Shown: piece after piece, positions 12,973 to 26,938 of the stretch
How the letters are laid out: each line of letters begins with the position of its first letter
How positions within the stretch are numbered: position 1 is the first letter of the stretch
From: Oenanthe sinensis
Lineage: Eukaryota > Streptophyta > Magnoliopsida > Apiales > Apiaceae
Direction: 5' to 3'
NCBI GenBank assembly: GCA_028671895.1
Contig: CM053809.1
Span: 31,037,501 to 31,101,500 of the forward strand
DNA length: 64,000 bases
Program-made: the position numbers and the translations under genes
The notes under the pieces: model-generated
The model's input: the letters and a program-made list of their open reading frames with translations, nothing else
What the model was told of the DNA's origin: nothing
The model's database searches: none

Positions 12973-13499
12973 GTTAGTCTTTAGCAGCCACTTTAAATAG
13001 TTCTAATTATCATGAAAATAATCCTAGCTGACTTAATTGAAGCTAACTTATGTTGCGTTTGTTTGGGGAGTATGGAATGGAATGAATGAAATTAAAGGGA
13101 AACAACGGAGGTTGGAGGGAAGTTTTTTTCCCTTTAATGAGTGAGTGCAAATTTGTTATGGTCAGAAATGTGAAAAAAATGAGTATGGTGGGGAATGAAG
13201 CATTTCTTCTCAAATTGGGAGGTTTGAGCTCTAGTTTAGTTTAGGTTGTTGGGAATGGAGCGATGAAATTTTTGATCATTTACCTATATTAAAGTTCAAC
13301 TATTCCATTCATCTCAACCAAGCACAATATCAGTGAATCTGCATAGTTTATCGAAGTACAATAAAACAAATTAGCATCAAAGAAACCTATCAAAGCTAAC
13401 TTGGTCGATCTACATTGTTTGTATTGCATTGTTTTTTTTCTGATTATATTTTCTTCAACTTGCATTTTTATTTGTCTCACAATCTATATGTTCTTCTTT

Positions 13500-14106
13500 T
13501 AAAGTGACAGGCTATATTTTCTCTAGTAACCAGTTCTTCAACACCACTAGGTAACAACATCTCAATACTATCTGCAGCATGTTTTGCAATTGGTCCAATT
13601 CTCTAACCCCGACTTAATAAAGTATCACTGTTATAAGAAAATTATTTAAAATCTTCACTGATTTGTGAGTAAATGAGTTTACCCAACTTGCAAGAATTTG
13701 AGCACACAAAATAGTAAGTGATAAATTACGAAATGTCAACTTAACTTGGGAGTAAGTTGTGAGATGACTCTTTCGCTCATGCCAAGAAGAATGACATTAA
13801 CAGCAACCCCATCTGCAGTAAAACAAACAAACATTAGTTGTCATCTGGTTTCTAAATCCACTATTCTTGTAGCGAATTCTTTGGATATTCCATTCTTGTA
13901 GCAGCCATTGCTTCGAATCCTGCTCCTCCGCAATTTCTAGCCCCATAGTCGGGGATGCCATGGGGGAGTATTTCCGTGATAATGAAATCATGTATTAATA
14001 ATCGATGATGATCTTGGTAAACATGTGGTGGCATATCCAAAAATGTCATCAACATAAACGTAGTGTTGCGGGAGATGTAGTCTCTGCACATATCATTAAT
14101 TGACAA
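13500..14106 (-). pseudogene. Unidentified gene-like fragments
   Basis: The minus strand has open stretches with protein-like composition. From 14106 down to about 13861 there is an 81-residue open frame containing PPHVYQDHHRLLIHDF and GIPDYGARN. From about 13612 to 13500 another piece reads RIGPIAKHAADSIEML. I do not recognise a family, and no convincing splice chain joins the pieces. They may be exons of a decayed gene or chance frames. Confidence 0.25.
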
Positions 14107-14361
14107 CCTAGTTATTCTTTTACATATTAAACCATTTCTTTCTTTATTTCTTTATTTGTGAGAATACCTTTTGACAAGAAGTAAATTATTGTTTGGCACA
14201 CTCATTATGTTGTGTTGGGCAATTATACATAGAGATATATGAAACAAAACACAAGTAAAAGTAGTAGATAATGTTGCACTACTATGGATCCATCCATTTG
14301 AAGTGGAAATTTAAGGGGAATTCAGATCGGGGCCAATTCACGGTGTAAGAAGTTAGAACCA

Positions 14362-15818
14362 ATGAACTCAGGCTCGATTTCATAAATGGTACATTGAGCA
14401 TGTTGATATATCAAAAATGGGACAGACGTTCGATTTGTTTCATATATGGTACCCTAATCCCCAGAAATGGCGAACAGAACTCATGATGGGTTCATGATGG
14501 TCGGAGGAAACTGAATATAATGTACACCACCTGCAATGGCGAACAACATAGTTTCTATGTTACTGTGTTCGCCATCTACAACAGAGAACACTATATGCAG
14601 TTTAAAATTGTCCTCCTTCTTTGTTCGCCATTGCAGATGGTAGTCTTCCTTCCCCGTTCGCCATGCCCACTGGTCTAAATATTTTTATAAATATAGGATA
14701 TTCTTAAAATTATTTATTAAAATTTATTATTATTTTACAAAATATATAATTACTTTCTTTAAATTTATAAAATATAAATAGTTTTTGTAAAACAAAAATA
14801 TTTAATATTATAATATATTTTTCATATTCTAATATATATTTATATTAAAAAATATAACATTTAAAATTTAATTTATTTATATTCGAAATAGTTTTTTTCA
14901 ACTATTCTATTATATATAAAATATATATAATAATTTTAATTTTTAATAATCAAAATCTAAATATTTTCATTTTTTAAAACTGTACATATATACTTAAAAA
15001 TTCAAATTATAAAATCTAAATATTTTTATAAATATAGGATATTCTTGAAATTATTTATTAAAATTTATTATTATTTTACAAAATATATATTTACTTTCTT
15101 TAAATTTATAAAATATGAATATTTTCTGTAAAACAAAAATATTTAATATTATAATATATTTTTCATATTCTAATATATATTTATTTTAGAAAATATAACA
15201 TTTAAAATTTAATTTATTTATATTCGAAATAGTTTTTTCAACTATTCTATTAAATATAAAATATATGTAATAATTTTAATTGTTAATAATCAAAATCTAA
15301 ATATTTTCATTTTTAAAAATGTACATATATACTTAAAACTTCAAATTATAAATAGGTTCTTAAATTTATTCAATCTGAATAATTTTTTATTATTTCAAAT
15401 TTTAAATAATAAAATTTAAAATAGGTTGTGAGTGAGAAATCAGATATGTTTGTGATAAAAAGTAATGCACAAGAAACGTCATTTTTGTTTGCCATTACAA
15501 GACGTGGACACATTACTGCACATTTTAAGAGGCATGTGATCTGTTCGCGGTTACAAGCTGAAGACACAGTAGTTACAACACTCTTCTCTGTTCGCCTTTG
15601 GAAATGGGGTTCTACTTATGAAACAATTCTGCAGTGTTCGCCATGGCAAAGGGGCTCATAATGCTTTATATATACAACTCAACCACCTCACACTTAGTGT
15701 TGTGTACGCTAAAAATGGGGATTTGCTATACTATGGATGAAAGACTATGAACATCTATCCCATTTTTGATATGGAATGAAGTCAATGTCCTGTATATGAA
15801 ACGGAGGCATGAACTCAT
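14362..15818. mobile_element. Foldback-type element with long imperfect inverted repeats
   Basis: The left end (from 14362) and the reverse complement of the right end (from about 15818) match over more than 100 bp, including the shared string atatcaaaaatggga followed by aga-gttc and then ccccaraaatggcg-like sequence. Inside the arms are six exact copies of gttcgccat or its reverse (14467, 14536, 14567, 14623, 14656, 15636) and two near matches (about 15542, 15592). The core is a 341-bp AT-rich tandem duplication. No transposase is seen and no target duplication was fixed. Confidence 0.65.
14674..15355. repeat. 341-bp tandem duplication, two copies
   Basis: The unit beginning tctaaatatttttataaat at 14674 starts again at 15015 and runs to about 15355. 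The two copies are nearly identical and extremely AT-rich. They form the core of the foldback-type element around them. Confidence 0.85.
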
Positions 15819-16470
15819 ATCTATTTATGTTGTAATTTTTTACCAAACCTAATGATTTAGTCTAATGAGTATGAGAAAGATTCAAGTCAACAAGTCTCTA
15901 ATAAAACAACGATTTACTTAAATTACGATGCTATGAACTGATTGTTTGAATTACAACTGAAATATTAAAGATAAATACTGACTTCGAGATATCAGCCTCT
16001 CCTAAGAGTAAATAGAAGAAAATGAAAATACAACACATCGATAGATGAATTCCTAATTCCTTTCTTTCTTTCTTTCCTTATCCTCTCCTTTCTTCTCCAT
16101 TTATCCTTTTGCCCTCCTCTTTTAATTAATTGACCCGTCTGTCCTTGCTATTGGCCCAACCCACTTGTTTCTTTGTTTATACCTCTGTCTTTGATAAGAT
16201 ATAAGCCCATTGTTTGTATGGCCCGGTCCCGTTTCTTTTTGGATTCCCTCACCTGAGTTTATAACAGAGTAGGGCACCTAGCTGTAATTTGAAAACAATG
16301 ATTTATGAAATTAAGACAATAATAAAGATAAACTTGGGTGGATTAACCGTAACAAATCCACTAATACAAAGGTTCTTAGTAGCGGAAGGGGAAATAGATT
16401 ATGTATAGCAACCTATAAATAACGAGAGACTCAATCCAATATTCCAATAATCAAGTCTTAGATAATATGT

Positions 16471-16492
16471 GGGGGGGGGGGGGGGGGGGGGG
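16471..16492. repeat. Poly(G) run, 22 bases
   Basis: An uninterrupted run of 22 G. Two long C runs (55080-55105 and 59477-59501) also occur in the window. Confidence 0.95.
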
Positions 16493-17434
16493 TTACATCA
16501 CTTGTATTGGGAACATGACATAATGAAGTAAGACCCAAATAGTTGGGCTTTTATAAACAACCTACATATTTACTAATATAGGCCTCTTGCCGCACATATG
16601 AAACATATAGATAAATGCATTAACTAACTTTTAGCAATTCCTGTTGTTTAGACCAAGGCTCACCACATTCCATAATGACAAGTAGTTTCTAGTAATCGTG
16701 AAATAATAAATATACAAATTTGTTAGTGTTTTATTCCTGGTCCGACAAGAGATAGATATATAATTTTGTTAAGAAACTCTTTGTACATTCCCACACTTAA
16801 TCTTTCAGACAAGGTACAAGATAATTGTAATTTAGTAGAATTTCAATATGTTAGATGTTTTTTACAGAGTCAATTGTCGGGTCAAGCTAGATATGTACTA
16901 GCGCAAACATGTTACCAACAATTTATAGGTTGTCTTATCTCTTTAATCCAATTTCTTTTAATCCTCGTTCTTGATTATTTCAGACTCCACTATATACAAA
17001 TTAAAAAAAACAAAAGGGGGAACTTTGGCATAGTGCTTAATATTATTCCCCACAATTGTCCCGACTACCGTCATGCTTCTGAAACGTAAATTAAACCTCA
17101 TACTTATATTTCGCCACCTTTTCTTCTTTGCCTTTATGAATAATGCTTCCTCTAATGAAGAGCATATCGTGTATTTGTGGAGCTATAGTTCGAAAATGCT
17201 AGATTGCTAGTCTAACGGGAAATTGGAAAAGGAATGTACCCACTTATCCACTCAAAGAGCACAATGTGGGGCGTGTAGATGTGTGAAGCCTCCCCCTACT
17301 TAAGAGAATGAGATGTTTCCAGAAAATAACCCCAGATATGTCACTAATAATAGTCGAAGCATTGATAGAGAGAATGGCATACGGTAGCAATGGTATGAAT
17401 TTTTTAAAAATGTATGTTCGTTAGATTATTATAA

Positions 17435-17670
17435 GGAGTTGAGTTGGCCTAGTGGTTATATATGTGCCCAATTCATGACCTAAAGGTTTTGGGTTTAACT
17501 CCTTATATGTTATGTCAAGGGTCATATTGTAGGAAACAAACTATATTCTCTCTTAGACCTTGGGTAGTGTAAGGTTACATACATCTCACCCTCGTCATAG
17601 ATCGCTCTGAACGGGATAACTGAGTATGCCCATTTTCCTTTTTCTTTTGTTATTTTTTTTTGTATTAATG
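17435..17670 (+). mobile_element. tRNA-derived SINE, Au-like
   Basis: The head carries a box A-like TGGCCTAGTGG and a box B-like GGGTTTAACTCC. The body then contains gggtagtgtaaggttacata and acatctcaccctc, matching the general plan of Au-type plant SINEs, and ends in a T-rich tail. Target duplications were not found, so ends are approximate. It is not related to the SINE pair at 1900 and 40458. Confidence 0.6.
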
Positions 17671-18372
17671 ATTTATATACCCATTTTGTTATGAGTGCAT
17701 CAAATCGATGGGTAATTTTAGAAATTATAACCATGTTAATATTTGTCAAATGATGTGATAAACTTGGGGTGGTAATATTTTCGCAACAACTTTCAGTTTT
17801 ATAACATTCGCATGCTAATACATTTCTTTGCATTCTAATATAGCCTTTCACGGCTTCACAGGTCTCGCTATAGATGAAACATCTTTCTCAGGTTGAACCT
17901 TCTAGTCAAGAGAGGGTACAAGTTTTGAGGTTGATAATTTTAATTTACATTGGCATTCTAACTTGCATGAGCACTGTTATTTTGTTATACTATGTGACTT
18001 CTGTGGAATTAATAGTCTAATACTCTAATAATGGACTTGTATATGTATTTTAGTTCTTTACAACAATTTTTTGGTTAGTTGTAAAGCTAAATCATTAGCC
18101 TGTAAGAATTTTCACTAGATTTATAACATATTACTATCACAAATCCAATATGACTTGGATTTGATTTCCATTTATACTATATTAAAATCATGAGCATTTT
18201 AAATAAGATTTTGATGCTTAGATATAGATTTTGATCAGATATGTCTAATTTACTATGCAAATTAATAATGTTTTATAGGAAACATGAACACATTTACATA
18301 AATGATAACTTCTACTTTTACGGATATATATATAATAATAATAATTATTATTATTATTATTAAGATACATTA

Positions 18373-18628
18373 TACTCCCTCCGTCCCGGCCAAATGTTTA
18401 CATTTGGTCCGGGCACGGAGACCAAGGATAGTGGGTGTAATAGTGATTTTATTGTTAAAATAAATGAAGTAGTGGGTGTAATAGTGTAAAGTGTTGAAAA
18501 AGTGGAGTGAAGTAGTGGATGTAATAATATATTTATTGTTAAAAGTTACTATTTTTAGTAATGTAAAGAATTGGGTGGGACGTCCCAAAAAGGAAAGTGT
18601 AAAGAATTGGTTGGGACGGAGGGAGTAT
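18373..18628. mobile_element. Stowaway-type MITE in promoter of second heat-shock factor gene
   Basis: The element 18375-18626 has terminal inverted repeats CTCCCTCCGTCCC / GGGACGGAGGGAG and is flanked by TA on both sides. Its inside has two related 'gtagtgg-tgtaata' blocks. It ends about 300 bp before the start codon of the second heat-shock factor gene. Confidence 0.88.
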
Positions 18629-18756
18629 ATTTTTTGTTTTGCTTCATTTTTTTGGGGTCCGCTAGTCAGCTTTATTGTATCGATTAGATGTGAAAATTTA
18701 AATTTTATGCTTTTGCCTCGTCCATGATGACATACCTCTTCCGGGTCACTTCTCCG

Positions 18757-18772
18757 TATATATAATATATAT
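18757..18772 (+). promoter_or_regulatory. Likely TATA box of second heat-shock factor gene
   Basis: The string tatatataatatatat lies about 155 bp before the ATG, followed by a leader resembling that of the first gene. Because the sequence is AT-rich, the exact box is uncertain. Confidence 0.45.
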
Positions 18773-18924
18773 CGCCACTCTAAATCCTAGGGTGTTAAAA
18801 TCCATTCTCCATTATATATCGATTCAATTCTCACTTAAACCCTAATCAAATCACAAATTATAGTTGATCCTCATAAAATCTATATTTTCTTCACCTTCAA
18901 TTATCCAATTGTTTTTCTCGCTAT

Positions 18925-21900
18925 ATGGCGTCGACTGACGGCAAAAAAGCTCCGGCGGATGTTGCCAATTCGGTTGGAGTACCACCTCCACTACTAAACA
19001 TGAATGTGTCGGGGACATTTCTTTCGAAAACATATGATATGGTGGATGATCCTGCCACCGATGAAATTATATCATGGGGCCCGATGGACAATAGCTTCAT
19101 CGTGAGGGACCAAGCGAAATTCACAGAAGAGCTTTTGCCCAAGTATTTCAAGCATAATAAATTTCCAAGCTTCACTCGCCAATTGAATAACTATGTATGT
19201 AATTTCTTTATTTATCTATATTTTCTTTAATTGTACCTCATTCAAGTGCGAGTGTAAGTGTGTGTGTAATTACTTTTCTGTTTAATTGTGTAGGCCAACG
19301 CATATAGTTTCATAGCTGTTTATGGGAACTAAATTTAGATAACAAATTAACCAAAACTACTAGAATTTAATATTTAGGTTCTCTTCTTGACTACACATTG
19401 ATGCAGGCTACTATTTTGATTGTTTTCTTGCTTATGATTGTCATTGGAGGCTGAAACTCGTGCTGCTATGTTCTCAGATTATATGAGATAACATGAATAT
19501 AATGAAGGGATCGATTGTAGAGAGGAGAGAAAAATATTGGTAGAGACTTCGTGTATATAATTTATAATGTCTACTACAATATTACAAAAGAGGCAATGCC
19601 TCAATAAATATAGAAAACATAAAATTTGGTGGCTATTCTTGCTACAGTAGGTCAGTAGCTAGTACTATAATGTTAATGATGATGTCATCTTGATGACATA
19701 AGCTTGATTATGTCATATTATTGTTGATATATAACACACCTCCCATTCAAAATCCTATTTTGGGATGAAAGACTTATCTTGAGATTGTTGAGATTGAAGA
19801 GTGGAACACTACGAGGCACGAGCCCTTGCGTAACCAAAGTGTCCAACTAAACCCATCTCAGGATTTGAAGACCCATCTTATGATTGACCCATCTTGAGAT
19901 TCACTCTTCTTGGAGTTGAAGATCCATCTTGAGATTGACCCATCTTGGGATTATCCCAACCTATTTTGGGATTAAGTAATTGAGAATTTTGGGATACCGG
20001 GACTCGATTTTGCTACCACATAGTACATTTAATTGAGAATTTTGGGATACCGGAACTCGACTTTGCGACCACATAGTACATTTTAGGCCATAAGATACCG
20101 AGATCCAAATTTGTGATCACTTTAGTTTAAATGAGCCTATGACTGGACATAAGAGGTGTTGATGTCATCACTAGATGGATGTGCATGTGATTCCTTGAGC
20201 TATGAGCAACTAGTACCAGGTTTGTTGGACCACATCTCTTAAGATCGTCCACAGACTGATCCTTTTATTTCTACAAGAATGAATGCAAGATATAGCAATG
20301 AAATGTGTGTATATATTGTATATATATTACTACTATGCTTGAATGTGTCTTCGTAAAGGAGGCATGGGCCTAGGGTACACAAACTTGCAAGTGGATGAAT
20401 TCGCCTTGACAAGTATTATCACCTGTTCGTGATAATTTCACTATTTCGCTAGAACAGATAAATTTGTCAGAACAAAAACCGCCGAACTATTGAATCTGCA
20501 GCAACATGATAAAATGGTGGGATACAGTCATATCATCCGAACGACTGACTTAATTAAAGGAGGTGATGCCTCAATATATAGAAAACATAAAACTTGGTGG
20601 CTACTCTTGCTACATTAGGTAGTACAATGATGATGTCATCTTGATGACATAAGTTTGATTATGTCATATTATTGCTGATATTTAATGATTATTATTTTTT
20701 GTCATGCAAGAGCTTACTTACCGAGAGAATAGACACTTAATGCAAGAATGCATGTGAACTTGATTATCAAAGAACTAGTATTTGCCTAATTAAACGTGAA
20801 GCAACACTTGTTGCAATAAACTAACAACTTAATGGGAGAAGCGATAGGTATTTTTTTAAGTTCAAGTTTTTAGATTGAAATTAATAGGAACATGGTAGTG
20901 GTTAGAAGTTTATCCATGGTCCTCAACTTGTAGGTTATGGATTTCTGAACATGTCAAGTTGAGTGATAATATCTCTCTCTCCGACTTGTTGTAGTCTCTG
21001 TTTGTTTACTAATATATATACCTTCTTTAGCTAAGGGACAAAGGGTTCTAAAGCAGTTTCGTTGAGAACTCGGAAATGATGTTGTAGTTACACTCTTCAA
21101 GAACTAAAAATTGATGCCTTGGTGAAATTTTTAAAGGGAAATACAGTAAAGCATCCATAACATTTTATGTGCATCATTTGGATTCATCTATCAGGAGCCA
21201 GTTTTAATTAGTTTCTTTTAGCTAATTTTAGTCGTCACAGGGTTCCCTTTGCAGTAGCTGAATGCTACCTTGTCCTTATACCTATAGTCTATGATTTTTC
21301 ATTTGACATGAATCTTCTTTTTTTGTGACTTGAAATTATTGCAAACTCATTAATATAGTACTTATTGTCAGAAGGAAAAACACAAATTTACAATTTTTAT
21401 TCTATAATTATTCAGTAATCCATTTGCTTCAACAGAGAGAATTAGACACATAGAATAAAGGGTCACCTGAAAGTGAGATAACCAATATGTCAAAGGAAGC
21501 CAAGAAAATGAGATTACAAATTAATTTTTGGATGAACATGTAGGGCTGATTCAAATCAAAAGCACTTGCCAACATTATATACCGAAATTTGCTATAAGGT
21601 TGTTTAAATATTGATAGAACAGAGGGTACTATAATTGTACTACTGAGGTTTAGGTTCACGGATTTGTGTGCAGCTCAGTATGAGCCTGAGTATCAAAGTA
21701 GAAGCAAAAACTTTAGTTGGTATGGTAATTTAGTTTTCATTCAAGGTATATACATAAAGAGGGAATTTTGCCACTATTTCCTCTCAGATCGTGTTCTCCT
21801 TTCTAACTGATTCCGTTAGTTCTATTCACTCTTCAATCCCATGTACAATTACCAGTTCGATTTCCTTTAATTCATAATGGTAAGTATTTCCTTGATCCCA

Positions 21901-23230
21901 ACAGAGCCATATACCACAAATCTTGGTGCAGTACAAGTGAAAACATGGGAAGCTTAGGGTTTTGATGTATGATGTGGTTATAAGAGTATTGGTAGCTCCT
22001 CTGTTGTAGCAGTAAAGGCTATTAAATCCACTATTAGCACCCTTGATTTATAGTCTCTTTCATTGTTATGCTTGCATCTTTTTAACGTAAACCCTGAAAT
22101 GACAATCGGAGAAATCTGTACAGTTTCTTTAGACATCATTGTGCTACCTAATTGCTTTCACTTGAGAATAAGACATGATAGAACACACGAAAAATGCATG
22201 TGTTGTATATAGTTTAGCTAAATTCAATTGATACCAGTTAAATTTGATTTATTTTCACCTTGTCTTATCCATTTTGTTTTGGGGTTATGTGAACCAGGGA
22301 TTTCAGAAGCCTGATCCTGACTGGTTGGTGTTCGTGAATAAGGATTTCTTAAGAGGCCAAAGGCATTTGCTTAGTAACATTGTCCGTGGTAAACCTGCTC
22401 ATGGGCAAAATCAACAGCCGCAGCAGCCACATGGACAGAGCTCAACAGTTGAAGCGTGTGTTGAAGTGGGGAAATCTGGCCTCGAGGAAGAGGTTGAGAG
22501 GCTCAAGAGGGACATGAATGTGCTCGTGGAGGAGCATGTCGAGTTGAGGAAGGAGCAGAAAACAACTGATACAGAGTTACAAGCAATGGGGCAACGCCTT
22601 CATGGAATGGGGCAAATGATATCACTCCTATCGAAGGCTGTGGACAGACCTGACCTTTTGGCACAGGTTGTAGAGAAACAAAATGAGAGCAGCGGGTTCA
22701 GAGCTGAAGGAAGTAAAAAGCGGAGATTTAAACCGGATGTTGTCACAGACAATCATCCGGTCACTCCTGTTGATGGACAAATTTTCAACAATAAATCTTA
22801 TATGAATGATGGTTCAACTGCAATGTTTAGTCCTATGATGTTGGATGCATCTCATCAGTTGGAAACATATGGTACAGTCAAAACTTTTCCAGAGGTAAGC
22901 CCCATAGTTGGTTCGCAGAAGTCGTCTGCTGTCAATCTTTCTTCGAAGAATATGCTAATGCATGAGTGTCGGTTATCGGTGGCTCCAGAAGGCAATGGTG
23001 ATGATGGCGGATTTCTGAATCCAACTTATTTGACTACAGATGAGAACATAACTCCTGATATTAACAGTTTATCTCTTGATTCAGAAATCGATTGGGACAG
23101 CTTTTTGATCGATGATCTACTAAAACCAATTGATCCTCAAGGGGGACAGTTACCCGTATCGAGCCCATTAGCTACTGATGCTGCGGAGATGGACACTACC
23201 GCACCAGCTGCACCTTTACTTGGGACCTAA
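18925..23230 (+). CDS. Diverged, shortened heat-shock factor paralogue
   Basis: Exons 18925-19194 and 22298-23230 encode 400 residues, with the intron at the same place as in the HSFA1 gene at 222-5839. The leader, intron ends and exons are plainly homologous, so this is a duplicate. Compared residue by residue with its sister, the DNA-binding domain has W61R, S81P, V84T, T89N, R93Q, V95P, R99W and W100L, several at positions conserved across plant HSFs, including the recognition helix. About 67 residues are missing between the nuclear signal and the activation region, and the C-terminal tail ends at PLLGT, lacking the export signal LTEQMELL of the sister. HR-A/B, the nuclear signal KKRRFK and an activation-like motif DWDSFLIDDLL remain. 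The frame is fully open, so it may make protein, possibly one that trimerises but binds DNA poorly. Pseudogenisation in progress is the other reading. Confidence 0.85.
19586..20690. mobile_element. Small non-coding LTR-like element in intron
   Basis: Two direct repeats of about 140 bp (19586-19737 and 20556-20690) share aggnratgcctcaata and gatgatgtcatcttgatgac strings. They flank 0.8 kb without coding capacity. A 53-bp tandem pair starting ttgagaattttgg lies at 19981-20086. This looks like a TRIM-type or decayed LTR element. The intron of the first heat-shock factor gene lacks it. Outer ends are not fixed. Confidence 0.5.
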
Positions 23231-23391
23231 ATCGTACTTGTGTGCAAGTAAAACGAAAAGTGAAATAATTGTAAGATAATATGTTGGGGAAGATATTAAA
23301 ACATTTAGAACGGCAAACGCGTATGTTTTTTGTTGGGACTAATGTAGTAATGGGTAATGGCTCGAATATCTGTTTTTGATATTTTGATTTC

Positions 23392-23843
23392 AATTTTGTA
23401 GGGCAATGACCCTATGTGTCACTATTACATCAACAAATGCCCAAAATGGCACAATCGGGTAAAATGACCCAAAATGTCACCCCAAAACGCTACATTCAGT
23501 TGAGTTTTCACAAAAACGCTATATAATGTCGCGTCTTGAGCAATTTTTTTTGTTAAATTTTTAAAGTTCAAAACACAAGATGAGGTAGAGTTTTAGGACA
23601 AAACGCAAGATGAAGTAGAGTTTTAGAACAAAACGCTATTTTAAGTTGAGTCTTCCATAATTTTTTTTAAATGTTTGTGGAAAACGCGACACCAAGTGAT
23701 GTTTTGTATCAAAAATCAAAACAACAAAAACGCTACATTATGTTGAGTTTTAAAGTGATATTTAGGGCCATTTTTATAAATTGTACCATTTTTGACATTT
23801 TAACTCCAATTTGTAACATATAGGGCCATTATTCAATTTTGTA
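23392..23843. mobile_element. Mutator-type MITE, 434 bp
   Basis: The element 23401-23834 has imperfect 22-bp terminal inverted repeats (GGGCAATGACCCTATG... against GAATAATGGCCCTATA...) in which every mismatch is a transition. It is flanked by 9-bp duplications aattttgta (23392-23400, 23835-23843). The related block near 39580-39600 is empty, which confirms the insertion. Inside, a motif of the form aaaacgctacatt-ttgagtttt recurs five times or so in varied form. Nine-base target duplications point to the Mutator superfamily. Confidence 0.82.
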
Positions 23844-24346
23844 CTGTATTCTATAAAATACATAGTGATTTGGCATATAGTGTAAAATGATTGGTCATTA
23901 TCACATGCAACGCAGTGGTTATGCAAGTAGTGTAATAATGCTATCAGCTTTTCGTATCTAAAACTTCATGTATAGTAGAAAACTAGGACTGAACCTGCTT
24001 CTTGAGCTCATACCAAGGTACCGGTGTCTAGTTTACTGTAAGACTTGACTGGAAAGAAACAGTAGAGGATCTAATTGCGAGAGAGTGGGTACTTTGGTTC
24101 CTAGTAGTCGCCAATACAAATGGTTAAATCTCAAAGTGTTCACTGAAATAAGAGGCTGGTATCAGATTAGTTACTCTAGTTATTGACATCTCATTTGTAC
24201 GATTATAATTGACACTAATGATAAAGACATGATAAATACGTTAGTTTGACTGTGTTGACGTAACAGATGTGGCTAACAGGTGTTGTGTTACGTGGATTGT
24301 AACGGCTATAATGTTATTTGACGTGGAGGAAGACAACGACTATGTG

Positions 24347-26013
<1,667 letters not shown>

Positions 26014-26090
26014 AACTAGGGTTCTTACATAAAAATCACTAGGTCTCCAAAATTAGTGTATATTAATCCAATTCCTGCTAGAGATTTCAT

Positions 26091-26573
26091 ATGTACACCA
26101 TGTCATCTGAAAGCCCCATGGCTAAAACAACTAATAGTTCGTCTCTTGAGTCGATGAAGAATTCGGAATATCAAAATTATTTTTGTGGGAAAAGAGCTAG
26201 AATTTATACTTTCTGGACACTAAAAAATCCAGGAAGAAGATTCTACACATGTTCCACACTTAAGGTAATGTTGTAGCATTTGAATGAAGATATTTTTTTA
26301 CTTGATTTATTGATATTTAAATTTTTTTGTGGTTTGTAGGAGGCAAACGGATGCCACATTTTTCAGTGGTTTGATTAATGTTTTAGTGGAAGAACTTTGG
26401 ATGTAATCACTCATTTAAATCACAAAAGACTTTATCTAGAAGAAAAATTGAAGCTTGTTGAAGAAAATCTTGTTGAGAAGGCTGGGAAAAAGAGGGGATT
26501 AAAGGCTGATATGAAGGATCTACTTGCAAAGAAAATGACCTTGGAAGCTGAGAAGAATATGATTCGAAGATAA
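26091..26573 (+). pseudogene. GRF-type zinc-finger protein, broken by a nonsense codon
   Basis: Two exons (26091-26264 and 26340-26573) give a GRF zinc-finger domain: CGKRARIYTFWTLKNPGRRF, then a splice, then NGCHIFQWFD. A stop TAA at 26376-26378 directly follows this, but the same frame is open again for 64 codons (VITHLNHKRLYLEEKLKLVE and onwards, a Lys/Glu-rich helix) to the true end at 26571-26573. The first Cys of the usual CxC pair is Tyr. Plant GRF proteins commonly have this zinc finger plus a short helical tail. It lies inside the Mutator-like element and converges on the mudrA-type gene, so it was probably carried as transposon cargo. Confidence 0.72.
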
Positions 26574-26938
26574 TTGAAGCTTACTGTATTTGTTGCTGTT
26601 GTAGGATTTATGATATTGTTTGTTTTTAAGTAATGGTTGTAGTTGGTAGATAGATGTAATGAATGCAAATTTTGTGATGGTAGGAGTTGGTTGGTATATA
26701 TTGAATGAAGTCTATTAAACCCATATATATATATGTGTGTGTGTGTGGGTTTCTATTGTGGCAGAAGAATTGCAGTAAATATGTATATGTATTAAGTCTT
26801 AAACAAGCAAACATAACAAATAAAAGCTGAGAAGATTATGTGGAAACAGAAATTGAAAGAAGTCATAAATTAATAAAAAAGTTACATATATTAAGTCTTA
26901 GACAAGCTTTAAAAAATATAGTCTTAAACTTAAATTGT

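Larger units (their letters stand above)
15819..18374. other. Gene-free stretch upstream of second heat-shock factor gene
   Basis: No supported gene. It contains a 22-base G run at 16471-16492 and a SINE-like unit at about 17435-17670; the rest is unremarkable AT-rich sequence. Confidence 0.55.
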
